From Caryophanales bacterium UBA3210 (lineage in GTDB: Bacteria > Bacillota_I > Bacilli_A > RFN20 > CAG-449): a DNA stretch of 7,598 nt. The DNA is taken from assembly GCA_002363635.1 (NCBI GenBank), contig DEWM01000045.1:17902-25499 (forward strand), written 5' to 3'. The position numbers and the translations under genes were made by a program. The notes beneath the pieces are model-generated. The model did no database searches, was not told the DNA's origin, and saw only the letters and a list, made by a program, of their open reading frames with translations. Numbering within the stretch: position 1 is the stretch's first letter; each line of letters begins with the position of its first letter. Below, piece after piece: positions 1 through 5,024 of this stretch.

Positions 1-903
1 TTTAATGGTGATTTCTCAGGCTTCTCAGGTTTCCAAGATGTCGATTTAGGTGATATCTTTGGTTCATTCTTTGGTGGAGGACGTAGATCAAATAGAGCAT
101 CTAATGGACCTATCAAAGGTAATGATACTTACATGTCTATTAGAATCAATTTCATGGACGCAGTTAATGGTAAAAAGATTACTTTACCAATCAACTTTGA
201 CCAACCATGCGAAAAATGTGGTGGTACAGGTGCTGAAACTCCAAGTGATGTAGTTACATGTTCAAGATGTAATGGTACAGGTTACGTAAGACAAAGAACT
301 CAAACTATCTTTGGTACTATGGAACAACAATCACCATGTCCTGAATGTAATGGCTCTGGTAAAACTATTAAAAATAAATGTTCTTCATGTAAAGGTGCAG
401 GTTATAAAAAGACTAAAATTGATATTAATGTCAACATTCCTGCAGGTATTAATGATGGACAACAAATCAGAGTTGCTGGAAAAGGTGAAAGAGGTATTAA
501 TGGTGGTCCTAACGGCGATTTATATATCGAAGTTAGAGTTGCTCCAGATACAAGCAATTTCTTCAAAAGAGAAGGTAATGACGTACACTGCGAATTAACA
601 ATGGGAATTGTCGATGCATGTTTAGGTGCTAAAATTGATATTCCAACTGTCAGCGGTACTGTTGAAATGGAAATTCCAGCCGGTACTCAAAGTGGCACAA
701 CATTACGTTTAAAAGGCAAAGGTATTAAAGATTTAAGATCTACTTCATATGGTGATCAATATATTCATATTAAAGTTGAAACACCTAAGAGTTTAACTAA
801 AGAACAAATTGAATTACTGAAGAAATTCAATGATATTGAGTTAAATAAAAAGGGAAGAAAAGAAACTTTCTTTGATAAGATTAAGAAATCATTCAAAAAG
901 TAG
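1..903 (+). CDS. dnaJ: Chaperone protein DnaJ (Hsp40), 5' end missing
   Basis: This is the C-terminal 300 residues of DnaJ, the cytoplasmic co-chaperone that delivers unfolded clients to DnaK and stimulates its ATPase. The frame is open from base 1, so the J domain with its HPD motif lies upstream of the window. Visible in order are the end of the Gly/Phe-rich linker (about residues 1-35, repeated GF and FGG), then a complete zinc-binding domain with four CxxCxGxG repeats at bases 208-231 (CEKCGGTG), 259-282 (CSRCNGTG), 337-360 (CPECNGSG) and 379-402 (CSSCKGAG). These are followed by the two beta-sandwich substrate-binding domains, with the typical VPAG-like IPAGINDGQQIRVAGKGE and IPAGTQSGTTLRLKGKG segments. 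All eight zinc ligands are present, so this is a type I DnaJ and not CbpA. The C terminus is Lys-rich. A shorter internal ATG at 133 is not the real start, because the linker upstream is in frame and conserved in character. The gene is probably the last of a heat-shock operon, since a terminator follows at once. Confidence 0.97.
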   Translation, partial: FNGDFSGFSGFQDVDLGDIFGSFFGGGRRSNRASNGPIKGNDTYMSIRINFMDAVNGKKITLPINFDQPCEKCGGTGAETPSDVVTCSRCNGTGYVRQRTQTIFGTMEQQSPCPECNGSGKTIKNKCSSCKGAGYKKTKIDINVNIPAGINDGQQIRVAGKGERGINGGPNGDLYIEVRVAPDTSNFFKREGNDVHCELTMGIVDACLGAKIDIPTVSGTVEMEIPAGTQSGTTLRLKGKGIKDLRSTSYGDQYIHIKVETPKSLTKEQIELLKKFNDIELNKKGRKETFFDKIKKSFKK

Positions 904-926
904 GGGTTTTCACCTCTACTTTTTTT
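895..926 (+). terminator. Intrinsic terminator of dnaJ
   Basis: A 12-bp stem pairs 895-906 (AAAAAGTAGGGG) with 913-924 (CCTCTACTTTTT), with one G-T wobble and a 6-base loop, and runs into a T tract ending at 926. The 5' arm begins inside the last two dnaJ codons and includes the TAG stop, so coding end and terminator overlap. Confidence 0.9.
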
Positions 927-933
927 ACATATC

Positions 934-962
934 TTGATACGATGTTACGTTTGTTATATTAT
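934..962 (+). promoter_or_regulatory. Sigma-A type promoter for zinc-ribbon gene and ispD
   Basis: A TTGATA -35 box (934-939) is followed after 17 bases by a TATTAT -10 box (957-962). Transcription would start near 968-970, only about 10-12 bases before the ATG at 980. The leader is therefore very short, with at most a weak AGG (969-971) as ribosome site. Confidence 0.7.
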
Positions 963-979
963 AAAAATAGGTATAAATT

Positions 980-1378
980 ATGAAAAAATGTCCGTACTGT
1001 AAAACTTTAGTTAATGATGATATTAATACTTGTCCTTATTGTCTTCACGATCTTAGTGAAGTTACTCCGCTTAGTGATATAATTGGCCCAAAAAAATTTA
1101 AAACTGAATTCTATTTATTCCTTTTTAGTATTCTTATTGGAATAGGAGGTCTTTTTGCAGGCTTATCGCAAAAGAAAAACATGGATAATTATTATTCTTT
1201 ATTTAAAGCTGCTACTGAAGAAAATGAACAAAAAAGATTATATCAACTTTTTAGGCAATCAGAATTTGAAATGTGGTCGATGTGGACTATTAGTGTTATT
1301 GGTGCTTTATTACTAATATTTACTTTTGTCTTATTAATAATTCATTTCATAAAATTAAAGAAAAAGGAGGATAAATAA
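980..1378 (+). CDS. Small zinc-ribbon protein with two membrane segments
   Basis: I do not recognise a specific family for this 132-residue protein. The N terminus is a compact zinc ribbon, with Cys4 and Cys7 (CPYC) and Cys18 and Cys21 (CPYC) as the likely four ligands. A linker leads to two hydrophobic segments, about residues 44-63 (FYLFLFSILIGIGGLFAGLS) and 101-124. Between them lies a charged stretch (about 64-98) rich in Glu, Lys and Gln. The C terminus is Lys-rich, which fits an inside location for both ends and places the zinc ribbon in the cytoplasm (inference). Zinc-ribbon plus membrane proteins of this kind are common in low-GC Gram-positives and mostly lack a function. The stop codon directly abuts the ATG of ispD, and the ispD ribosome site lies inside this gene, so the two are probably transcribed and translated together. 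The ATG at 980 is preceded only by a weak AGG at 8 bases. No catalytic motif is visible. Confidence 0.8.
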   Translation: MKKCPYCKTLVNDDINTCPYCLHDLSEVTPLSDIIGPKKFKTEFYLFLFSILIGIGGLFAGLSQKKNMDNYYSLFKAATEENEQKRLYQLFRQSEFEMWSMWTISVIGALLLIFTFVLLIIHFIKLKKKEDK

Positions 1379-2095
1379 ATGAATATTGCTGTTGTTCTTG
1401 CTGCGGGAAATGGTAAACGTTTCTTAGGCGAAAATCGAAATGTCCCTAAACAATTCTTTGAAATCTATCGTAAGGAAGTTATCGCTTATTCTTTAGAAAC
1501 GTTTTCTAAGAATGAAAACATCGATGAAATCGTTGTAGTAACTAACCTTGAGTATACCAAAAAGGTTCAAGAAATCATTAAAAAGTATGATATTAAGAAA
1601 ATTAAAGGTGTTGTTGCAGGCGGTGTTACTCGTCAAGCAAGTGTCTATTCTGCTCTTCATTTTTTAAGAACTTTCTATACTGCTACAGATAATAATATTA
1701 TTATTCATGATGCGGCAAGACTTCTTGTAACTGATAAAGAAATTAATGATGTTCTTGACGGTCTTAAAACTCATTATGCCGTTACCGTGGCAGTTCCTTT
1801 AGTTGATACATGTGTTGAATCAGAAGATGGCGTAATCATGGGCAAAGCCGTTGATAGAAGCAAAATCTACCGCATTCAAACTCCTCAAGGATTTAAGTTT
1901 GACACTTTAGTTAAGGCTCATAAAATCGCTCAAGGATTAGGCGATAATGAATTTACTGATGATTGTTCTTTAATGAGACTTATTAATGAACCAGTTTATT
2001 TAGTAAAAGGAAACCCTACTAACTTAAAATTAACTACTGGTGATGATTTAGTCATTATCAAAGGGATTTTAGAAGAAAGAGGATATAATAAATAA
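1379..2095 (+). CDS. ispD: 2-C-methyl-D-erythritol 4-phosphate cytidylyltransferase (IspD)
   Basis: The enzyme transfers CMP from CTP to 2-C-methyl-D-erythritol 4-phosphate, the third step of the MEP route to isopentenyl diphosphate, in the cytoplasm. The 238 residues match the usual length. The nucleotide-binding start reads VVLAAGNGKRF (5-15, with Arg14), followed by PKQF (Lys24), HDAAR (110-114), DT (Thr144), DR (Arg160), QTPQGF (167-172), FTDDCSL (192-198) and LKLTT (Lys217). Arg14, Lys24, Thr144, Arg160 and Lys217 line up with the CTP- and substrate-binding residues Arg20, Lys27, Thr140, Arg157 and Lys213 of the E. coli enzyme. The usual Pro after HDAAR is Leu here. The related TarI/Bcs1 ribitol-5-phosphate cytidylyltransferases are the main alternative; the HDAAR and DT/DR pattern favours IspD. 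A strong AAGGAGG (1364-1370) lies 8 bases before the ATG, which touches the stop of the preceding gene. Confidence 0.87.
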   Translation: MNIAVVLAAGNGKRFLGENRNVPKQFFEIYRKEVIAYSLETFSKNENIDEIVVVTNLEYTKKVQEIIKKYDIKKIKGVVAGGVTRQASVYSALHFLRTFYTATDNNIIIHDAARLLVTDKEINDVLDGLKTHYAVTVAVPLVDTCVESEDGVIMGKAVDRSKIYRIQTPQGFKFDTLVKAHKIAQGLGDNEFTDDCSLMRLINEPVYLVKGNPTNLKLTTGDDLVIIKGILEERGYNK

Positions 2096-2109
2096 AAAGA
2101 AGAATAAGG

Positions 2110-2133
2110 ATCGTGATTAATTTCACGATTTTT
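2110..2133 (+). terminator. Probable terminator after ispD
   Basis: A 7-bp perfect stem, ATCGTGA (2110-2116) with TCACGAT (2123-2129), has a 6-base loop and a short run of four T. The stem is stable but the T tract is brief, so termination may be partial and some transcription may run into the mgtE leader. Confidence 0.65.
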
Positions 2134-2156
2134 AATTTATTAATTGTCAAATAAGT

Positions 2157-2162
2157 TATAAT
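2157..2162 (+). promoter_or_regulatory. Probable -10 element of the mgtE transcript
   Basis: A perfect TATAAT lies 137 bases before the mgtE ATG. No good -35 is found at the right distance: the best nearby box, TTGTCA (2144-2149), is only 7 bases upstream. If used, transcription starts near 2169 and gives a leader of about 130 nt. Read-through from ispD is the alternative. Confidence 0.45.
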
Positions 2163-2199
2163 GATAGTAAACTAACAAAAGAAAGGAAGTGGTAAAGAT

Positions 2200-2274
2200 A
2201 TGGACGTTTATCCGAGTTATCAAACTAGAGAAAAATTAAACGATTGCTATTTTTGCCACGATTCAGGTTTTTAG
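2200..2274 (+). CDS. Putative 24-codon upstream reading frame (leader peptide) of mgtE
   Basis: A short frame starts with ATG at 2200, behind AAAGGAAG (2182-2189, 10 bases away), and ends with TAG at 2272-2274, which is 24 bases before the mgtE ATG. The 24-residue product begins MDVYPSYQTR and ends CYFCHDSGF, with a CxxC pair at residues 16 and 19. It resembles nothing I know. Its ribosome site is credible and its stop codon falls inside the base of both predicted leader hairpins, so ribosomes translating it would alter which hairpin forms. That suggests a regulatory leader peptide rather than a functional protein (inference). It could also be a chance frame in a non-coding leader. Confidence 0.4.
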   Translation: MDVYPSYQTREKLNDCYFCHDSGF

Positions 2275-2298
2275 CAATCCGTATAGAGGAGCTAAAAA
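2242..2298 (+). promoter_or_regulatory. Candidate two-state RNA switch covering the mgtE ribosome site
   Basis: Two perfect 8-bp stems compete for the same bases. Stem A pairs GATTGCTA (2242-2249) with TAGCAATC (2272-2279). Stem B pairs TTTTTAGC (2268-2275) with GCTAAAAA (2291-2298). They share TAGC at 2272-2275 and cannot form together. Stem B places the AGAGGAG ribosome site (2285-2291) in its loop and last pair, and ends directly at the ATG (2299), so it should hinder initiation; stem A leaves the site free. No T tract follows either stem, so control would be on translation rather than termination. This is inferred from pairing alone. Confidence 0.45.
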
Positions 2299-3684
2299 AT
2301 GGAAGAATTCTTAAATGAACTTTTACAGATCATTAGATCTAGCAAAACAAATGAAGAGAAGAAAGAACTTTTAGAAGATTATCACGATTCTGATATCGCT
2401 GATGTTTTCCACGAGCTTTCTGATGATGAAAAACTACGCTTAGCAAGAATTTTAGGCAAAGACAAAATGTCTGATATTTTATCATACATTGAAAATGCTG
2501 ATGAATTCTTAGATTTATTAAAAGATGAAGATGCTGCTGATGTTCTTGAAAACATGGATGCTGACGATGCTGTTGATGTCTTACAAGACATGGGAAAAGA
2601 AGATAGAGAAAAGATTATCTCCTTAATGGAACCAGAAGCTGCTGAAGACGTTAAATTAATTATGTCTTATGATGAAGATGAAGTTGGTTCTTTAATGACT
2701 ACTAACTTCATTACTATTCATAGAGGTTCTTCAGTTACTGGGGCAATGAAAGAACTTATTGCACAAGCTAATGAAAATGATAATATTACAACTTTAATTG
2801 TTGAAGATAATGGTAAATTCTATGGTTGTTTATCATTAAAAGACTTAATTTGCTTACGTAAGGGTGATGATATTGAAACTAAAATCATGACTAATTACCC
2901 AACAGTTTATGCAAAGCAAAAAACTGATGAAGTTATTAATGACTTAAAAGATTATAACGAAGACTTAATTCCAGTTCTTGATCAAGATGATACAGTTCTT
3001 GGCGTTATTACTTCTAATGACTTAGTTGAACTTGTTTCTTCTGAAGCTGCTGAAGACTATAACAAATTAGCAGGTTTAACAGACGAAGAAGATGAACACG
3101 ACCCAGTTTACAAAGCTTTATTAAAGCGTATCCCTTGGCTTGCTTTACTCCTAGTTTTAGGCCTTTTAGTTTCTACTGTTATATCTTTATACAGTAATGT
3201 TATTGAGGGCGTTACTGCTGCAGTTATTTTCCAGTCTGTCGTCTTTGATATGGCAGGTAATGGCGGTTCTCAATCTTTAGCGGTTACTTTAACTAAGATT
3301 ACTAAGAACGATGATTTAAGCGCAAAGAGAATTTCTAAGATGTTCTTTAAGGAACTTGCAATCGGTGCTTTAAACGGAGTCGTCTTAGGCGCATTAGGCT
3401 TTGGAGTAGTCTTTGGCTTTTTATGTATTAGACAACAACCAATTATGAATGGAGACTCTGCTTTTAATGTAATGCATGCTTTACAGGTTGGTGGGGCAGT
3501 TGGTTTATCACTTGTTATTTCAATGTCAATTAGTGCTATGCTTGGTATTCTTTTACCTGTTTTATTTAAAAAATTACATGTTGACCCAGCTGTTGCATCC
3601 GCTCCAATGATTACAACATTTAACGATATTGCTTCTGCTTGTATTTATTACACATTAATTGGAATTTTGTTCGGTCTTTTCTAG
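2299..3684 (+). CDS. mgtE: Magnesium transporter MgtE
   Basis: MgtE is a dimeric Mg2+ channel of the cytoplasmic membrane, gated by Mg2+ bound to its cytosolic domains. The 461 residues match the family. An acidic helical N domain (about 1-125) contains DEDAADVLENMDADDAVDVL-type repeats. A CBS pair follows, with CBS1 about 130-190 starting VGSLMTTNFITI and CBS2 about 195-250. A connecting helix leads to five membrane helices from about residue 277, starting PWLALLLVLGLLVSTVISLY. The pore domain has the family NGGSQSL motif (321-327, usually GN.GTQS) and VDPAVASAPMITTFND, where Asp443 corresponds to the pore Asp432 of the Thermus protein. The ATG at 2299 has AGAGGAG 7 bases upstream. MgtE genes in Bacillota often sit behind an M-box riboswitch; here the leader is different (see 2200-2298). 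A role in Co2+ uptake cannot be excluded, as some homologues also pass Co2+. Confidence 0.95.
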   Translation: MEEFLNELLQIIRSSKTNEEKKELLEDYHDSDIADVFHELSDDEKLRLARILGKDKMSDILSYIENADEFLDLLKDEDAADVLENMDADDAVDVLQDMGKEDREKIISLMEPEAAEDVKLIMSYDEDEVGSLMTTNFITIHRGSSVTGAMKELIAQANENDNITTLIVEDNGKFYGCLSLKDLICLRKGDDIETKIMTNYPTVYAKQKTDEVINDLKDYNEDLIPVLDQDDTVLGVITSNDLVELVSSEAAEDYNKLAGLTDEEDEHDPVYKALLKRIPWLALLLVLGLLVSTVISLYSNVIEGVTAAVIFQSVVFDMAGNGGSQSLAVTLTKITKNDDLSAKRISKMFFKELAIGALNGVVLGALGFGVVFGFLCIRQQPIMNGDSAFNVMHALQVGGAVGLSLVISMSISAMLGILLPVLFKKLHVDPAVASAPMITTFNDIASACIYYTLIGILFGLF

Positions 3685-3692
3685 ACTAAAAA

Positions 3693-3749
3693 AATGCAAT
3701 ATTAAGGTTGAAAAAATAATTTAATTTTTTTTAAAAATATTGTTGCATT
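3693..3749 (+). terminator. A+T-rich hairpin region after mgtE, possible weak terminator
   Basis: An outer 7-bp pair, AATGCAA (3693-3699) with TTGCATT (3743-3749), encloses a nearly pure A-T inner hairpin, AAAAAAT (3711-3717) with ATTTTTT (3724-3730), followed by two more T. The inner hairpin with its T run may end mgtE transcription, but a stem without G-C pairs would be weak. The outer 3' arm doubles as the -35 region of the tRNA promoter. Confidence 0.35.
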
Positions 3750-3770
3750 ATCCGTAAAATTTGGTATCAT
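3743..3770 (+). promoter_or_regulatory. Promoter of the tRNA operon
   Basis: TTGCAT (3743-3748), a 16-base spacer and TATCAT (3765-3770) form a good sigma-A promoter. Transcription would begin near 3777 and give a 5' leader of about 30 nt before the first tRNA. That leader can fold into a small hairpin, CGTTG (3779-3783) with CAACG (3796-3800). Confidence 0.65.
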
Positions 3771-3806
3771 ATATCTTGCGTTGAGGAAAACGTACCAACG
3801 AAAGAT

Positions 3807-3883
3807 GGCGGCGTAGCCCAGTTGGTTAGAGCAGTCGGCTCATACCCGGCATGTCGAGGGTTCGAGTCCCCCCGCCGCTACCA
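3807..3883 (+). tRNA. tRNA-Met (anticodon CAT), elongator type
   Basis: The 77-base tRNA includes an encoded CCA. The acceptor stem GGCGGCG (3807-3813) pairs with CGCCGCT (3873-3879), with a G1-U72 wobble as I recall for the Bacillus elongator tRNA-Met. The anticodon loop is CTCATAC with CAT at 3841-3843. It lacks the initiator features, namely an unpaired first base and three G-C pairs at the base of the anticodon stem. Two A-C mismatches stand out: C3818-A3830 in the D stem and A3857-C3871 in the T stem. Confidence 0.9.
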
Positions 3884-3908
3884 TTTAGTCTATAGTTGAA
3901 TTAAAATT

Positions 3909-3984
3909 GGACCCTTAGTTCAATGGTTAGAGCCCCCGTCTCATAAACGGGTCGTTACAGGTTCAAGTCCTGTAGGGTCCACCA
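3909..3984 (+). tRNA. tRNA-Ile2 (anticodon CAT, read as lysidine-AU)
   Basis: The 76-base tRNA has an encoded CCA. The acceptor stem GGACCCT (3909-3915) pairs with AGGGTCC (3974-3980). The anticodon loop CTCATAA has CAT at 3942-3944. Although the anticodon spells Met, the body resembles the AUA-reading tRNA-Ile2 of E. coli and Bacillus, and the C4-G69 and C5-G68 pairs are those recognised by TilS. TilS converts C34 to lysidine so that the tRNA reads AUA as isoleucine. Annotation tools often mislabel it as Met. Confidence 0.85.
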
Positions 3985-4000
3985 AATAAAATCCCAAGCT

Positions 4001-4091
4001 GCGGAAATACCCAAGAGGCTGAAGGGGTCGGTCTTGAAAACCGATAGTAGGTGCAAGCCTAGCAAGAGTTCAAATCTCTTTTTCCGCGCCA
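4001..4091 (+). tRNA. tRNA-Ser (anticodon TGA)
   Basis: This class II tRNA of 91 bases has an encoded CCA. The acceptor stem GCGGAAA (4001-4007) pairs with TTTCCGC (4081-4087), followed by discriminator G. The anticodon stem TCGGT/ACCGA holds the loop CTTGAAA, with TGA at 4035-4037. The long variable arm folds as TAGG-TGCAAG-CCTA, as expected for serine. It reads UCA and related UCN codons. Confidence 0.94.
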
Positions 4092-4104
4092 TTTAGGTTA
4101 AATT

Positions 4105-4133
4105 AAGTGATGGTTAAAACCATTGCTTTTTTT
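4105..4133 (+). terminator. Terminator of the tRNA operon
   Basis: A 10-bp stem pairs AAGTGATGGT (4105-4114) with ACCATTGCTT (4119-4128), with two wobbles and a TAAA loop. A run of seven T (4127-4133) and a second T run at 4139-4144 follow. Confidence 0.88.
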
Positions 4134-4247
4134 ATTACTTTTTTGAACTTATTTAATAATTCTATGAAACATTATGGAAATCTTGTAACATAAAAGTTTG
4201 CATTGCTAATTAATACTATGATTTAAGAGCTTGCTTTTTGTTTTCTA

Positions 4248-4276
4248 TTGAAAAAAATAATTTGTATCGCTATTAT
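4248..4276 (+). promoter_or_regulatory. Promoter of the 87-aa FakA-like gene
   Basis: TTGAAA (4248-4253), a 17-base spacer and TATTAT (4271-4276) make a near-ideal sigma-A promoter. Transcription should start near 4283, giving a leader of about 20 nt with AAGAGAGG (4288-4295) as ribosome site. The roughly 110 bases between the tRNA terminator and this promoter (4134-4247) hold nothing I can identify. Confidence 0.75.
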
Positions 4277-4302
4277 ATTAGTTAGAAAAGAGAGGTATTA
4301 AT

Positions 4303-4566
4303 ATGCCAGAACAATCAATTCAGTATCGTTACGATACACAATTATTAATCGATGGACATGATCTTGATGAAGATGCAATCAACGATTACATCACTGAAAA
4401 TTTCGTTGGTGACTGTTTACTCGTTGTTGGTGATGAAGATTTAATTAAATTACATTTCCACACAAATGAACCATGGAAAATTCTTGAATACTGCAGAACA
4501 CTTGGCGAAATCTACGACATTGTTGTAGAAGATATGGATAGACAAACAAGAGGACTACACGGATAA
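4303..4566 (+). CDS. Stand-alone small domain resembling the C-terminal part of FakA/YloV (DAK-type) proteins
   Basis: The 87-residue acidic, soluble protein has no signal peptide or membrane segment. It reads like one module from the C-terminal half of FakA (YloV), the fatty acid kinase subunit that follows a DhaL-like ATP-binding domain. The FakA-like pattern is a YxYDTQLLI strand (8-16), a helix LDEDAINDYI (21-30), VGDCLLVVGDEDLIKLHFHTNEP (35-57, with paired His51 and His53) and GEIYDIVVEDMDRQ (68-81). In FakA this forms part of a region of about 300 residues; here it stands alone with its own promoter, ribosome site and terminator. It is therefore not a broken gene in an obvious sense, since no remnant of the kinase domain lies upstream. 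As far as I recall, short proteins of this type occur in other Bacillota and are labelled 'kinase to dihydroxyacetone kinase', but without an ATP-binding domain it cannot be a kinase by itself. Function unknown; binding to a DegV/FakB or FakA partner is speculative. Confidence 0.75.
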   Translation: MPEQSIQYRYDTQLLIDGHDLDEDAINDYITENFVGDCLLVVGDEDLIKLHFHTNEPWKILEYCRTLGEIYDIVVEDMDRQTRGLHG

Positions 4567-4573
4567 TTAAATT

Positions 4574-4600
4574 AAGAGGGTTATAAACCTTCTTTTTTTT
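4574..4600 (+). terminator. Terminator of the FakA-like gene
   Basis: A 9-bp stem pairs AAGAGGGTT (4574-4582) with AACCTTCTT (4586-4594), with one wobble and a 3-base loop, and leads into eight T (4593-4600). It lies 8 bases after the stop codon and separates this gene from the ATP synthase operon. Confidence 0.9.
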
Positions 4601-4609
4601 ATATTGAAT

Positions 4610-4628
4610 ATAGTTATAATATAACTAT
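4610..4628 (+). promoter_or_regulatory. atp operon promoter: 19-bp perfect palindrome containing the -10 box
   Basis: ATAGTTATAATATAACTAT is a perfect inverted repeat, with 8-base arms (4610-4617 and 4621-4628) around AAT. It contains a consensus TATAAT (4615-4620) and ends on the first two bases of the ATG at 4627. With that -10, transcription would start at about the A of the ATG. There is no good -35 (17 bases upstream lies the T tract of the preceding terminator). An alternative is TTGAAT (4604-4609), 16 bases, TATGAG (4626-4631), which would start transcription near 4638. Either way this is the only promoter-like sequence seen before the operon. Confidence 0.5.
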
Positions 4629-5022
4629 GAGTACAAGAAGAGAAATGAAAAAAGTTTTAATTTGTTTAGCTAGCGCATATTTAGTTAGCTTTATTTTGTT
4701 GATTCCTTTGTTTTTCTTTGGCTATAAAGAATATCCTCTAGGAATTATAATTGGAGGCGGAGTCGCGACTTTAAATACATTTTTATTATATCGATATGCA
4801 GAAAACATTACTCATATTGAGGGAAGCCGTAAAGTAACATTTTTATGTTATGTTGGTAGATATTTTCTTTATGGGGCGGGGTTATTATTGTGTCTATTAT
4901 TAGAGCATTTTGATATAAGATTATTTTCTTGGGTTACATGTGCAATTTGTTATATGTTTCCGTTAATTGCTATCATTTTTGTTCAAAAGAGCACAAAAAT
5001 AAAAAAAGATACTAGTAAATAA
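4627..5022 (+). CDS. atpI: ATP synthase subunit I (AtpI-like)
   Basis: AtpI is a small membrane protein encoded ahead of the FoF1 genes; in other bacteria it helps assemble the c-ring or take up Mg2+. This 131-residue protein has the four membrane segments of the family, about 10-32, 37-56, 71-93 and 98-119. The family signature is in the second and third: GIIIGGGVATLNTFLLYRYAE (39-59) and a conserved GR (77-78), with a Lys-rich C-terminal tail. Position directly before atpB supports the call more than the weakly conserved sequence does. The start is uncertain. ATG at 4627 has no ribosome site and may be leaderless. ATG at 4645 (residue 7, MKKVLICL) has a weak AGAAGAG upstream and would remove only six residues before the first membrane helix. 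The end is followed by a 36-base gap to atpB that contains an all-A-T hairpin. Confidence 0.75.
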   Translation: MSTRREMKKVLICLASAYLVSFILLIPLFFFGYKEYPLGIIIGGGVATLNTFLLYRYAENITHIEGSRKVTFLCYVGRYFLYGAGLLLCLLLEHFDIRLFSWVTCAICYMFPLIAIIFVQKSTKIKKDTSK

Positions 5023-5024
5023 AA

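Noticed and set aside
1379..2095. TarI-type ribitol-5-phosphate cytidylyltransferase instead of IspD
   Set aside because: HDAAR, Thr144, Arg160 and Lys217 match IspD better, and no teichoic-acid gene such as tarJ is adjacent.
2163..2298. M-box (ykoK) magnesium riboswitch in front of mgtE
   Set aside because: The region is rather short (about 130 nt after the -10) and I cannot find the conserved M-box core segments or its terminator; the visible stems are different.
2382..2591. Minus-strand 69-codon frame within mgtE
   Set aside because: Serine-rich mirror of the acidic GAT/GAA codons of mgtE; no ribosome site or protein-like features.
4144..4247. Possible small RNA or extra promoter between the tRNA terminator and the 87-aa gene
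   Set aside because: TTGAAC, TTGTAA and TTGCAT boxes occur but none has a -10 at 16-18 bases, no stable hairpin is visible and there is no open frame of note.
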